The position numbers and the translations under genes were made by a program. DNA of 64,000 bases from Eurosta solidaginis (taxonomy: Eukaryota; Arthropoda; Insecta; Diptera; Tephritidae): assembly GCF_040869045.1 (NCBI RefSeq), contig NC_090319.1:388755601-388819600 (forward strand), written 5' to 3'. The notes beneath the pieces are model-generated. The model did not search any database, was not told where the DNA came from, and saw only the letters and a program-made list of their open reading frames with translations. Shown in pieces: positions 21,456 to 34,055 of this stretch; within the stretch, counting starts at the first letter, position 1, and each line of letters opens with the position of its first letter.

Positions 21456-24400
21456 ATGTGATCTATTTATTTAAAAGACAACAAAAAAGGCTTCGTTTTG
21501 TAAGGGTTGACAGCTAATCCGCAATACTCAAACCACAAGAGGACCAGGAGTAATATGCCCATATGATTCTTTGTGGTCATCTTATTAAGGAGATTGACAT
21601 ACGCTTTTTTTTTAAAGAGCGACTAACGCGAAAGTTGAGGATCATCGGTTACTCACTAGGACTCAGCATGTATTAACAGCAGCATGGAAACGGCATGTGA
21701 CCTAGGATATTTTAAGGCTTTGGTCTTCTATATATTTCCATTGCAAACGTTACTTCAATTACACTTTACGGGCTTTGGTTTTGGTGAGCAGGCATTGAAA
21801 AAGTAATGCATATATTAACGGATAACTCCAAAATCAGCAAAGTAGTTGAAGCTGCGGCAGACTGGTGTGATATGGAGATGAGCAAATGATGAAGCTGCCA
21901 GAGCATTGCTATATTTTTTCGGGCCACGGTCGTAGTCGTAAAAATAGGACTAAGTCTGCTTGAAGACGACGTAGGACGCCACACGTGTGGGAACTTTGTA
22001 TCTAAACATACTAGATTGTAAATAAACACATATTACCAGAATACGGGTACGTGTGCGTATACGTAACATTTTTTTCTTTTACTAATTTAATATAATCGTA
22101 TTTAAGACCGTCGTAGAAAAATAAGACAAAAAAATTTCTCATTTTTAACATTTTTTTAACAAAGTTTTTACTGTCTTCTTTGATTGCGGTTCCTTTTTTT
22201 CAATTTCAGTGGCTGCTATGGCAAAATTGCGTGACTTCCCAATTATTTAATAACTCATCTTTGGTAGGGTTTCTTTCCGAAGTACCGTGAAATAGTCAAT
22301 TTTCAGGCATAGGCATACAATTTTTTAAATCTAGAAGTTAATTTTTTATGCCGAATTTTTTAGGTTCCAATTCTTCTACACCAGAGTTCTAAATCTGGTT
22401 CATTGACAACCAAAAATCTTCTTATCTTCGGTAAAATATACTTAAATAAGATAATCCCTCCGGAAAGCACCTAAGTTTTGCTGCTCTTCCACAGTATATT
22501 TAATCGTAGTTTTTGTTGGGAGCACCGAGATATGTAGTGTGCATAGATGTAACATTTTTCTGCCAAGGCACGAAAAAGAGACTTACATTTAGAAGGGTAG
22601 GTGTGTACAGTGCATACATTAGTAATGATAAAGTACGCAGGACTTAGTCCATGAGATCTACCTTTTCTCCAGGGCTTATGACAAAGAATTCTATTAGACC
22701 AGTGCTTCCGAAGCATCAGCAGTACATAGAATAGCAGGTGAGGGACATAGACCTCAGCGTCAACTAGCAGTACGTCAATTTCGTTAGGGAACAAAAGCCA
22801 CAACCCATCCACCAGCAAAACTAAAAAGCTCTACAGCTACACACTAAAATCAGCAACAGAAAACAAAACCAAAACCATTAAAAACTTTGACTAATTCGAC
22901 AACAACAACAGTTATGTATTAAACAAGAAATCGATAATATTTGCGCACTGTAGAGCTGTGCTTTTAAAACAATTGAATAAACATCGACTGACTGGCATTT
23001 TATGTCTCTCTGTTTTTTTGCTTATTTTTATTCATTTTTTTTGCTCCAGCAACAAATACAAAAGCAATTACAGCTAAACAAAAATGCGTTTCCAGCGAAA
23101 ATATCAAACGGCAAATTGTGCAAGGCGCACTTAAATTTCAGCAAACTGCAGCTAAGTATTGAGCAACGAAACGCTGTCCTTGAGCTTATCACCTCGCACT
23201 CGCTCACACATGCACGGGCGTTCACGCATGCATGTTTATATGTTTTTAATACACACATACACAGAAATGACAAACAAAAAAGCATCAATAAACGTCAAGC
23301 GCAATAAAGCAAACAAACAAACAAAACAAAAATTGAGAGCCAACAAATATCAACTGCATAACGATCAATGCAATGCTCAACGAAAACTATTGAAGAATAT
23401 AAAAAAAAATTTAAGAAAAAAAAAAAACAACGAAAATGCAATGAAACCAATTTAAGCAAATAGTCGAATTCACAAATCGTATAAACACACACACACACAC
23501 ACACACACATACACAGGCATTCAATATAAGTGCATTCAAATTTATTTATTCGAGCAATATAATCGGCAAAACGCGCAACAGGCTGTTGATGGTTGAATGC
23601 AGTCGACAATAGAGTCGCAGCCAGTTTTTTCAAAATTTCCATTACTTATTTACAATTGAAACTGAATTGACGACGATTGGTTGGTTGGTGGCGATACTTT
23701 TGATGTTTGAGCAGCTTGTAGCCTTCAGCAAAGAATAGGCGAAATCAGCAGCTATTGTTGTATACCTCACCTCTCCACACACTTTTACCAATCAATTTTA
23801 CTTAAAAAAAACTTTGTGTTCTATCATCACAATTGAGCAACTGAATACACTCGCCACTTTAGTATTTGTAAATAATATCATATTTAGATTTCGCATATTC
23901 CATTTGAATATATAACTGAATTAAACGAAGTAGAATGAAAAATTTAGAATATTTTCTTTTTAAAGTCATTGAAGTTATATACAAATGTACATATATAAAT
24001 ACAAATGTGCATATATGAAAAGCTAATACACGTGTCTCTTAACTCATCTTTCATGGATAATCGTAAATTATTGCAAATTTTCGAATTGTGAAAATCCCGA
24101 TTAGAAATAATGAACTTAAGCTAAGTCATCCAAATATTTAATAAGCCGGTTGCGAATTACAAGAGTATGACGGTATGTGAGTGAAACCAAAGAAAAAAGT
24201 AACTGTTTAGGCCAGCGCCCTATACATACATTGGGACTTGCAGATGTCGTTGTGTCAAGCGGGTTCCGGGTACTCGTTACAAGAATTTTTTCTGAATTCC
24301 CTTTGCGTTCTCGTTTTCCAGTCCCCTTGCCCGCTTTGGATGGTGGGCTTCGCCTTTTGCGATCAACCGCTCTTGTCCACTTTTTTGCATTTAAAACGCC

Positions 24401-24629
24401 AGCGGGGTAAGTACTGTTACAGTTTGTGTGTAAGTAAAAACCATCTCCTTAGATACATACATAGTAAAATAAATTGAAAATTTGCATATATAAAGTGTTA
24501 GCTTTTCTAAGAGTTAGGGGGTGAGTTAATTGGATTAGCCCTTTTTTCAACAACATGCTCAAACCTCGAAAAACTTCGGGCCTCGCCACCTACTCGCCGC
24601 TCGATTTCCTCGGAATTTTCGCCCATTTA
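21456..24629. other. non-coding stretch, no gene recognised
   Basis: Open frames at 21766-22029 and 22471-22818 (minus) show no domain I can name. From about 22830 the DNA looks like unique host sequence. A (CA) run lies at 23484-23509, and poly-A/T tracts are common. A coding exon here cannot be excluded but is not supported. Confidence 0.4.
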
Positions 24630-24648
24630 CCCCCCCCCCCCCCCCCCC
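24630..24648 (+). repeat. poly-C run (19 C)
   Basis: An uninterrupted run of 19 C in an otherwise AT-rich window. Similar runs are at 31508-31528 and 57774-57786. Such runs are prone to length errors in sequencing and to polymorphism. Confidence 0.9.
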
Positions 24649-24884
24649 AACCAGTAGCTTAGATTAGCTTTCCAACGGAATAAAAGCCTTGTTCCTATTT
24701 TTCCATCATAGATGGGTACCGATAGGAATATATTCCAGACTGGTCGTTGTCCCGTGTTATGCATATTTTCGAAATCATGAAATCCGTTTCAGTTCTGGCC
24801 GCCGCTAATATTTAGAAGTAAATATGTCTTTCGGAGAAATTATCTGTCGAATATTTATGCGAATGATGCTCCGGTCATGAGGCA

Positions 24885-25060
24885 TTCTTACCGGAGCCCA
24901 TCTGCTGTAGCAGATAAAGAGGGCGGCACCGACTCCGGTGGAAGGACCAGGTGGAAAACGATTTTGATTCCCTTGGTGCTACCGATTGGCGTCAAATAGC
25001 CTAGCGAAGACCAAGTTGCGCGGCTTGTTGGACGGCCAGAATCGTTTGTTGTGTTGAAAG
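24885..25060 (+). pseudogene. RTE-like element 3' coding end
   Basis: Translation reads RGRHRLRWKDQVENDFDSLG followed by a diverged stretch and a block around GCGCGGCTTGTTGGACGGCC. The copy at 43.9 kb has RGRPPLRWKDQVENDLNSLG and GCGCGCCTTGTTGGACGGCC in the same order. Only the last ~55 codons of the ORF remain. An in-frame stop and small indels are present. Confidence 0.6.
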
Positions 25061-25184
25061 GGGCGTACATTGTTTTTTTTTTTTTTTGTGTAAAAGGAAG
25101 GCCCTCTCAACTTCGATTTCACAACGCAGACAGGAAATTGGCTTGAACATTTCCAGAAATACAGCAAATCAAATTAAAATAATT

Positions 25185-25490
25185 AATGCGATTTACATCC
25201 TCGCAGATTTGAGATGCGATTTTCTTTCGATTTGTGTTGTGCTCCTTTTAAATTTTTTCTGAAGATTATAGGAGCTACATGTTTTATGCCGACTGCGAAC
25301 GGCAGCCGCAAGGCAGATGAGTTTTTACTGAGAAGCTTTTCATGCCAAAACTACACTCGGAATGTTTGTTTAACCACTGCCAACGGTCGAAATCGCTTAG
25401 AAAAACTTTATTCTAATTTGTTTTCTAAATTTTTAATGTTGTTGGACTTGAAACTAGGACCTTTGAAGTGGTATGCGCAAAACGCCACGA
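25185..25490 (-). mobile_element. tRNA-derived SINE, diverged
   Basis: The reverse complement shows box-B-like GTTTCAAGTCC near 25446-25456, then the body (GGCATGAAAAGCTTCTCAGT, AACTCATCTGCCTTGC, CGCAGTCGGCATAAAACATG), and GGAGCACAACACAAATCG toward the 3' end. About 300 bp, minus strand, no target duplication identified. Closest in body sequence to the copy at 10105. Confidence 0.65.
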
Positions 25491-27158
25491 TCATCATCGT
25501 CATCTTCATTTTCGTCCTCATTCTCATCATAGAACGATCTCTGGTCAAAATATCACAAAAACGGTATTATAACCCTAAAAACTATCGATGAATAATTAAG
25601 ATTATGAGTACCCTATCACTTGGCCAATATCATAAATTATCAGATGGTAAGTCCTCTATACGTGAAACGTGAGTTGTATATTGAATTGAAGATATGGAAG
25701 CTTGTTGTAAGAAATCGGTTGCACTGCTGCACTCTTTTAAGTACAAACTCATTTGTTTTCCTAAAAAACAAATAAAAGTTCTAAATTTGCCTAATATTGG
25801 GCAGTTTTGCCCCGTTCTTGCTCGTTTTGACCTCACGTCACAAAAAAAATGCGTACACAAATTTGCAATTTCCTAATTCATTTTGCAATCATCAAATGAT
25901 GCCGAACAAATTTCTGCTGCATTACTATTCTTGTACTTATGTAGATATGTAGACTAATCAATATCGCATTTGGATTACAATAATCGACTTCATTCATATG
26001 AACGGCACACAGCATTCATTCATTCATTCGTTCATGCAACAAACTACTGAAGCGGATATATTGTTATATAAGTATGGGTGTTTGTGTGTATGTTAGCTGC
26101 AACAAGCCAAGTGCATAGATTCCATTATGCGATGCAGTCGGTGCGGTGGAGCTGGGCAGCTCAGTGGTCATGATGTGCTCGTTGGATTTTTGTTTTATTA
26201 GTACAACAAACATAAAATTTGGCATTGGAGTGTTCATGCCTTGACATGAAGAAAATTTTTCTTTTGTTCTTTTTATTTCACCTTAATTATAAATTTCATT
26301 GTATAGATATTACGATATTTAGAAAAATTATGCACTAAAACAACCTCCATGAATTTAACTATATTCTATGGGATGTCTCCGGAAGTTAGTTTTAACATGT
26401 TCGCGAGCACTTAAAATTTCACAATTAAAACATGATCCTATAACAAAGGAACCCATCCGAACTGAACTAATTTTATATAAATCAATTCTTCTGAACTAAT
26501 TTGAGACTAATCCAATCTTCTGTATATCTTCAATTTTAAAAAATATAAGTCTTGTAAGCCAACAAAAAAATTCGAAAATTCAATTAATATTAATATCTAT
26601 ATAAAAGTATATCCTTGAACAACTTTTTTAACCAAACCCACGTAGTAGGATAAATCAGGCTTTAAGTGCACAAATAGTGTAACCCGCATTGGCTGATATG
26701 TTGGTATAAATAAAGCTGGAGGATAAAACGGCAAGCATCCTAAAATTCATTTGGACCGTATTTTAAACAGGAGTTCTGAAGGGTTATTTTGGGATCATAG
26801 CTGAATGAAATAGGTTTTATGCAAGGACTGAAAACGCTTCGGCTTTGCTTCTGGTACAATTTTAGATCAATTCACTACCGGGTTTCAGGATTCCGCAGGA
26901 CATCTCATTTCGACTGCATTTTGAAAAAATTTCAGTCATCCTTTGTCAGTTTTGGTTTAGAGACACACTGGTTTGGCGTAGTACCATTTTCAGAGTCATC
27001 TTTCATTCTGAACCATTTTATTTACTGCATTGTGTTTATAGCTTTCAGGTAAATATGCAGATACGTGCTATGAAGGTTTTTTCTGTGCAGGCGCCTGCAG
27101 TCAGATTGATATATTTGGAAATAGAGTGGTTTTCACGACCCGTAGCTTCTCCGGTAGA
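25491..27158. other. non-coding stretch, no gene recognised
   Basis: AT-rich with CATTCATTCATTCGTT repeats near 26014-26035. Open frames at 25630-25876 and 26819-27052 lack recognisable motifs. Nothing classifiable. Confidence 0.4.
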
Positions 27159-27889
27159 CCTGTAAAGAAAAAGTACCAGTACAAGTACAAGTATCAGTAC
27201 CTTCGAAAAATTAGTACAAGTATAATTATCGAAGTACTTGTACTTGAATTGTTGAAGTACAATTAAAATACTTGTAAGTACTTTGGAAGTACTTTGATAA
27301 GAATTGAACAGTTTTGAGGCGGATCAACCAGCACCCTTACGATCACCTAACTTTGAGAAAATGGTTGAAAAAGATTTTTACAGGTAATTTAACGATACAT
27401 TAACAGATTTCAATATGCTTCAGAGGTATCATCTTATGGAGGACCTATTACTGAAAACGAATACGCCCTTAACTTCCTCCGAACCAGTAGAGCGTTTATT
27501 TTCCTTAGCTGGCATTTTTTATAGTCCTAGAAGGCAATCAATGACGGACTTTTCGTTTGAAAAGCTATTACTAATGAAGGCAAACACAAAACTATTTTAA
27601 TATTGTTAGATGTTGTACAATTTATACTTATTTATGTTGTTTTACTTCTTGTTGCTTTCTAATATGAATTTTACTCATATTTTGATTTTCCATTTTTGAA
27701 TCAAACTGACATATTTTATCACAAAAAATACTTTCGTGTGCTTGCAAGTATTTCGTAAGTATATCTACTTGTACTTTCGTATTCGAAGTACAAGTACTGT
27801 AGTACTTATACTTTGTACTTAGATTTGAAGTACTTGGGTACTTGTACTTATTTGGTACTAGTACAAGTATGTACTCAGTACTTTACAGG
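27159..27889 (+). mobile_element. non-autonomous hAT-type transposon relic
   Basis: Ends are inverted: CCTGTAAAG at 27159-27167 and CTTTACAGG at 27881-27889. Both subterminal regions (27170-27300 and 27740-27880) are packed with AAGTAC/GTACTT motifs, many of them in palindromic pairs. Dense short subterminal motifs that bind the transposase are typical of hAT elements. The interior holds the C-terminal piece of a hAT transposase. The expected 8-bp target duplication is not seen in the immediate flanks, which suggests age or altered ends. The 731-bp length means most of the transposase gene is deleted. Confidence 0.75.
27415..27600 (+). pseudogene. hAT transposase C-terminal dimerisation domain fragment
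   Basis: A 61-codon open frame containing NTPLTSSEPVERLFSLAGIF followed by PRRQSMTDFSFEKLLLMKAN. This is the highly conserved hAT dimerisation motif (SSxxxERLFSxAG, then an FEKLLxLKxN block). The DDE catalytic region and zinc finger upstream are absent. The first Met is simply the first in the remnant frame; the same frame extends a few codons further upstream. It ends at a normal-looking stop, so this probably is the true transposase C-terminus. Confidence 0.85.
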
Positions 27890-29480
27890 TGTGTTCTGCG
27901 GTTAGCTGATCTGGGATCGAAAACTATTTTCACTCAAGCGATAAAAATTAGGCTATCCAACTATTTAAAAAAATAATAACACAAGATGAATCTAGTGAGT
28001 ACGCGTTATCCCTGGTTCGTATATTCCAATATTTTTTATTTCACTATTTCGAAGCTATAGTGATTAAAAAAAAGTATTCGATTACGGATCGTATGTTACG
28101 AATCTGCCCCTGAATAATTTGTCTATTTTGTTCGTTTATTGTTTCTTGTTTGTTTGTTGTGTGGATTTATTGTTTGAAAATCAGTTTTAAAATTTTCACA
28201 CGTCAAAGATGGCATTTGATTCTTCGTTAGTTATTGTAATATTGAATGTTTTTTGATTCATGATTCTTAGCATTGCCGATGTACTCATTTTCTGCCTTGT
28301 CTTTATATAGCTTAAACACATTAGGTTGGAAAAAATGTTCTAAGCATTATCTCTATTCAAGAAAAAAAAATTGTTTCTGGTGGGATTTTCATGCCGGTAT
28401 GTCTCAATTTTCACCGATTTGAAAGATTACTAAAATTCATAATTCGAGAACTGAAAATGCAAACTCTTTTTGATGAGCCATCCTAATGTTATTATATGTA
28501 CATATATGTTAGTAAGTTTATGTAAAGTTGATTTAGCTGATATGCTTGCCACTGATCGTGACCCAGATAACATTCAGTCGTACAAACAAAATCGGTGTGG
28601 TGGCATTAACAACCAAGCCAATAACAACAACTCTTATAATGCCAACATAAACACAGTTGATTGTTCTTTTTCGTGATGCACTGATCCATATACTGAAATT
28701 CATACCAGCAAACATACATACATATGTCCAACCAATTGTGCTACCAACAACTACCCAAAACTGCTGATCGACATAACAAATTCAACATTTAATATTGATG
28801 CGGAAAATACCGTTCGACAATGCAACGTAGCGCGTTCCGCTACCATTTCAGTACCATACATATTTTTGTTTCCTTTTTTTTCAATTTTTATTATTATTTT
28901 TAATGTTTTGCGATTGTTTCGTTACTGTTTGCCACAGTTTTATGCGAATTTGGCTAAAACCACTCTGGTACTGGCTTTGACCACCGTCGCTATAGATCAG
29001 TCATGCATTCGGCCAGCCAAGCAGTCACTGGAGCGAGCAAATAAGCAAGTTCAAGTGCGAAAACTGTTATTTCCATTTGACTGCCACAACTTGTCGGATT
29101 GGCAGCGTAAAACTATTGCTTGCTTAGCCATGTTTGGTTGGACTCTTTGTTCACCGCATTTTGAACGAAGTGACGCCACAAAATGATGAGTTTAATGTGA
29201 CAAATGAAATCAGCAAATGACAAGCGAACAAGGCGATTAATGTTATGGATTGCTATTTTAGGAATTAACAACTCAAATGACTGATTATGATGGCTAATAA
29301 AATAAAAGATGTAAAAGACTGCAAACGTTTGTATGTATTTTTTTTCAGCCAAATTTTAATCACCACACAAAAAATTGATTTCTTGTTTTTTTTTTTTTCA
29401 AGAACTTATCTGAACATTAAACATACGATTATCTTCCCTTCAGTATTGTTAAGATTCGAAACGAGGAGAACAAGGTTTTA
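27890..29480. other. probable host non-coding DNA
   Basis: No domain recognised in the frames at 28470-28676 or 28866-29186. The region from about 28540 has mixed composition and could include conserved non-coding or untranslated sequence, but nothing proves it. Confidence 0.35.
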
Positions 29481-29930
29481 ATTTTGTACTTTAATATCTT
29501 CGATCTCGTTATATTTTGAAACGAGCTTCCGTCATTCCTTATCAAATTTGGTTTGAAGATAAACCGGCTTCGATAACCAAATATGGATATGCTATTGAAC
29601 AATTTTTGTCATTGGTCTGTTTATCGATTTGGAGAAAGTTATGGGTTTGATATAGATTTTCTATCAGTCACCAATTTGTTATCGATTACTCTTTGGCTTG
29701 TTACGAAACAGATAGCCGTCGATTACAAGCCAATAAGAAAAAAATAAGAAGCCTATGACTCGAACATAACAAACCAATAGCTCGGCGATGATTTCGCTTT
29801 CGGTAATAAGCCGAAAGTGAAACAGTAACTTCTCGATATCGATTGTTATCCATAAGAAGCCTACAAAGCTCTTCTCAAAAAGGAAAGTACTATTTGTTTC
29901 TGGCAAAGCTACCGTTGTTAAGGTTTAACT
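29481..29930 (-). repeat. degenerate CGATAAC-type minisatellite
   Basis: Irregular repeats of about 22-30 bases around GATAACAAATCGATA, CCGATAAC and their variants, for example ATCGATTACTCTTTGGC and GATATCGATTGTTATCC. The same motif family fills 45480-45850. No coding value. Confidence 0.5.
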
Positions 29931-32515
29931 TCAACCCCTGGGTAAGCTGTAGTTAATTTAAAAAATTTATATCCTCTACTAATTTTGAAATGACTCAATC
30001 GATTCGACCTCGTTTAATTTGAGTTCCCTGGCTCCACTTTACTGTATTTAAGGTTTATTTCAAAGACCCACACCTGTGAGCTGTGTGTTCCCTTCTAACA
30101 CCTGCGTCGTTCTGTCAGCGCTCCTCTCTTACACACTTTATTTCAGAGCTCCAGGTTCAACTCAACCTCATTTGCTTCTAGGGTGTTTTAGTTGCCAAGC
30201 ACAAATTTGGTTTTCCTGATGCGTAGATAAAATTTTCCTATGAACCAGAATATTTGCTCAAGCTCAATAAACACCATGTACTCCGCCTGCTTGTTTTTTT
30301 TGTTTTTTTTTTTTGTTTTTTGGTTCAGACGACTAAGAAGGAGCCGCGCATTCCCAAAATTAATCAAATATGGGGCCCATACCTTGGCTTTTGGTGTCTT
30401 GGCTGTTCGTGCTCTACTCACCACCTCAAACCGTGATTTCTCACTGTTGGTTTTTAAGAACTATCTTCAGTCATCTCATGATCTTAAAATTGTTGGAACC
30501 TGCAAAATGAACCCCATTTTAATGGCCTTCTTGTTCGAAGTATGGAAACGGTTTTATTGGTTTGTTCCACAACATGCTGACATTCCCTTTTTACAGATTT
30601 TTACTGTTTAGATGTCATCTGATCTAAGGGCTGCTACGATATATAAGCGTGTGTCCGAAAAGGAAGTAGTTTTTACGTTATATTGAATTTTCAACGACTT
30701 AGTCTGTCCGGATTTATATTACTTGTATACTACCACAATCTTTTGATGTAATTGCTTCCTCTCTAGAATCCCACCTGCTGACACGCCTACTTAACTTTCC
30801 TTCCTTTCTCCTCGTTATCTTCGTTATGCGACTCTGAGTAATTCATCTTAGCCTTACCATCACCTGTCCAACAAGGCGGGCTCAGCGGTTTCTTCGATTG
30901 AGTAAGTTTAATCTCGGGAAGCTTAAATTTGCTTTACATGAGCAGAAAAATCAATCACAACTTATTTTTGGCGATACTACTTTATTTGCTTTTGTAAAAA
31001 AGAACTTTAGCTTAAAAACCACCACTTCCGATAAAATAATTACGCCTTAATAAGAGGCTGTAAGCTATGGTCCTCAAGCAGAGCCGAACCTAGCCTGATA
31101 TTGACGCCAATAAAAACCTACCAAAATAAGCAAGAACGGAAGACTACTGAAAAAACTCAGAAATTACTTAATGACTAGGAAAATAAGCAATCGCCAATAC
31201 AACAATAGCTTCAGCAGTAGCCGTAGAAGAAGCAAGCAATAACAACAACAGAAAACACAATGCATGCTGCTGGCTTGAACAGTGGCAATGCCAGTATTTG
31301 GCAACATCAAAACCCCGTCCATCATAATCAACGTCATCATCAATGCAATTGCCGGGCTGTGCTGCTTAAATACATATACACACATACACATACAAGCACG
31401 CGCCTTTTGTTGAAGAAACGCTTGAAGCGCCGAAGTAAGAAAACAACTGCAACTGCAAAGTCGTCACAGCGTAGAGAAGTGCACTGCACTCATTTCCCTC
31501 AGCGCAGCCCCCCCCCCCCCCCCCCCCCGCTAGGCTTTACCATCAAGATACTATCGAAGGCAGTGGCGTAAAACCATGGCCATGATTGTTGCTTCTTGGC
31601 TAGATTGGCTATATATGCATCTGTGTATGTGTATTTGGTATTTTTTACCACTACATTCACTTTGAAATGCACTTTGCCACGCCTCATTCAACTACTGCCC
31701 TTAGCGTTCAGCAGAAGCGCACATCATAATGCAGAAGGTCCGCTCATAGAAAATGGAAGCGGCACATTACTCAACACCGCCGCCGATTTGGTTGCATGTT
31801 TTTCATGGAAAACGCAACTTGCAAACATTTTTGTGGAAAAAGTGGTCAAGCAGCTTCCAGTTTTAGCTACGCGCAGTTTTTACATGCGAACAACACCAAG
31901 CAATACCAATAGAGCAGAAAACCATAAATAAAATAAAAGCATCAGAACATTTTGTGGCAGCTCTAACTGCCACTGTGAAACGTATCAGCATTGGTGCAAC
32001 ATTTTGACGAAGACGATAGCAACTTAGATTGCGTTGACGTTGATGTGGTTGATGGCTGCTGGGCTGTTTGGCAAATCATGTAATACATATGAGAGTTGTT
32101 GTTATTGTTGTTTCTTTGTATATAACTACAGCTGTGGTTTAACTACATAAAATAGCAATAAACGCTTCGTGCGGCCAAAAAAAGTGGTCATAGCAGATCA
32201 CACACACGTACACACTGTAAAAATGCTCAAAGTTGTCATTGGAGTTAGCTGAGAAACAACTTTTTAAGTAACCACATATTTTTGCCACTTACAAACAAAA
32301 ACATAGTAGAGACGTTCTCTCTGGAGGTAGAATACTGTACATTGTGCTTTTTACGGGGCCTTAAACATTCTAAACAGGGACAAGCAGCAATTCGGGATAT
32401 TATCAATACTTAGGAGAATGCTGGCCATCAAACAACTGTTTGAGCGACATGGAACCAGCCAAACTCGCGGAATACTCAAGTTGCAGAAGACGCAACTGGC
32501 AAGGGCATTGGATAT
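29931..32515. other. non-coding stretch, no gene recognised
   Basis: The frames at 30188-30611 and 31164-31931 overlap one another on both strands and contain no known domain. 31160-32220 is rich in CAA, CATACA and GCA motifs, as in unique fly intergenic DNA. A poly-C run is listed separately. Confidence 0.35.
31508..31528 (+). repeat. poly-C run (21 C)
   Basis: The longest homopolymer of C in the window, in unique-looking sequence. It encodes poly-Pro/poly-Gly in overlapping chance frames. Confidence 0.9.
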
Positions 32516-32745
32516 TTTGGGAAACAAATTAGTTTAGTCATTTCAACAGAAGAGAAATCGTAGCTCTTAAATTAACAAAATTCTGTAAAATTGACAGATT
32601 CCTAATCAATCTAACTGATTTTTCTGTTAACACAACTGATCTTACAGGTCATTTCGACGGCGATCAACTGCCAATACATAAGCAAATTTCAAAGAGAATT
32701 TTACGCCCAGTGCGCTCTCTACTTTGTACTTATGACGTTGGTGCC
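32516..32745 (+). repeat. CACTG-family dispersed repeat, internal part
   Basis: Closely similar to 14886-15100: shared AGTCATTTCAACAGAAGAG, AACAAAATTCTGTAAA, TTTCAAAGAGAATT and CTCTCTACTTTGTACTTATG. Left terminus absent. The fragment at 33900-34055 may be the other end of the same copy, with a SINE inserted between. Confidence 0.55.
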
Positions 32746-33410
32746 ACTTGTTAAAAAAAACACCAAAATAAGAAAACCATGAAATCGAAAAAACACACAA
32801 AATGGGTAAACAATAAAAAACTAGTTTTTCAGTTATCAATAGAAAACGAAAAAAGCCATTTTTGAATTTACTGTGCAAAAAATTATGAGATGCCGGGACA
32901 TCTATTTATCGGGTACAATTTTGCAACTTCTCGTCCAAGAGAAATGCAAAATTGCGCCCTCTTGTTGCAAAAGTTTTCCTTGAACGAACAGGATTTTTCC
33001 AAAGTTAGTAACGTTTTGTTCAAGTTTTTATGAATTTTCACGCATGCGAACGAATCTAATAAGATAATAAAAAACATCCTTTTTTAATGTTGATGTTTCC
33101 GAAAAAATAAAAGTTTGAGTTGTTTTGGAATCGTTTCAACTTAAAGTGTTACGAAAACTAAACTTGCCGAATTACATGTAAAATTACTCCAGTGGTGAAT
33201 TACCTTCCTGCGATTTGATTCTTTACTTTGCTATAACTCACAAGTTCTCTTTTTAAAATGTTACGTCAAACATTTATACTACAAATTTTGTTTGAAATAA
33301 TCAAGTGTTGCAACTACATGGGAGAGAAGAAATTGAGAATGAGCTGAGCTGCAACTGAAAGAATGATTGTGACTACTATTTTCATTTCTATATTAATATG
33401 TATGTATATT
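32746..33410. other. unrecognised stretch
   Basis: Between two pieces of the CACTG-family repeat, so it may be internal sequence of that element. No coding motif was recognised. Confidence 0.3.
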
Positions 33411-33564
33411 AGGCCGGGTCGATTTGTGGGTGGGCAAAAAATCGCCCATTGCTCTATGAAAATCATATTCTAGGGATCAAAATAAGAAACTTTGCCCAAG
33501 GAACCATACCTCTAAAACGAATTCTGATGTCCCCCCCTTTGGGTCGAACTTTAGGTCGATTTTT
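33411..33564 (+). repeat. GGCCGGGTCGATTTGTGGG repeat-like segment
   Basis: Begins TTAGGCCGGGTCGATT and includes ATCGCCCATTGCTCTATGAA. The style resembles a fly MITE with GGGTCGA termini, but no second copy exists in this window, so the call rests on memory and is weak. It is cut off at its right side by the SINE at 33565. Confidence 0.3.
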
Positions 33565-33875
33565 TGGGTTCACACTCCGGGCAAAGCAACATCAATATTT
33601 TAAAAACGAGCTTTTTCAATTAGAAGACAAATTTTCTAAGCGGGGTCGCCCCTCGGTAGTGTGCGGCAAGCACTCCGAGTGTATTTCTGCCATGAAATGC
33701 TCACAGTGAAAACTCATATCCCTTGCAGATGCCGTTCAGAGTTGGCATAAAACAAGTAAGTCCGTCCCGCCAATTTGTAAGAAAAATTAAAAAGGAGCAC
33801 GACGCAAATTGGAAGAGAAGTTCGGCCTAAAATCTCTTCGGAGGTTATCGCGCCTTATATTTATTTATTTATATG
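33565..33875 (+). mobile_element. tRNA-derived SINE, head truncated
   Basis: Starts at box B (GGGTTCACACTCC) and then follows the SINE at 10105 almost base for base: GCAAAGCAACATCAA, AGCGGGGTCGCCCCTCGG, GTATTTCTGCCATGAAA, GCCGTTCAGAGTTGGCATAA, GGAGCACGACGCAAATTGG and ATCGCGCCTTATATTTATTT. The box A part is missing. Relatively well preserved. Confidence 0.8.
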
Positions 33876-33899
33876 GCAACATAGGTACTTTCATACAAA

Positions 33900-34055
33900 A
33901 CTGTGGCAACAACTTTGTTTGTTCATTTGACTACTAAAACGGTCAATTACGAATCAACGATTTGTGCGCAGTTGATTCAACATTTTGTTGTGATGGATAA
34001 AAATTTACAGATATTTCGGTTGAATTGATCCGTATTTCGGTTGATTTTTCCAGTC
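33900..34055 (-). repeat. CACTG-family terminus, inverted
   Basis: This is the reverse complement of 38516-38665: GGTCAATTACGAATCAACGA, TTTGTGCGCAGTTGAT and GGTTGATTTTTCCAG followed by a T/C-rich end. It therefore marks an element end with inverted-repeat character. Confidence 0.6.

Noticed and set aside
30860..30900. RTE 3' end fragment (TGTCCAACAAGGCGGG)
   Set aside because: Only about 14 bases match the RTE end, with nothing supportive on either side.
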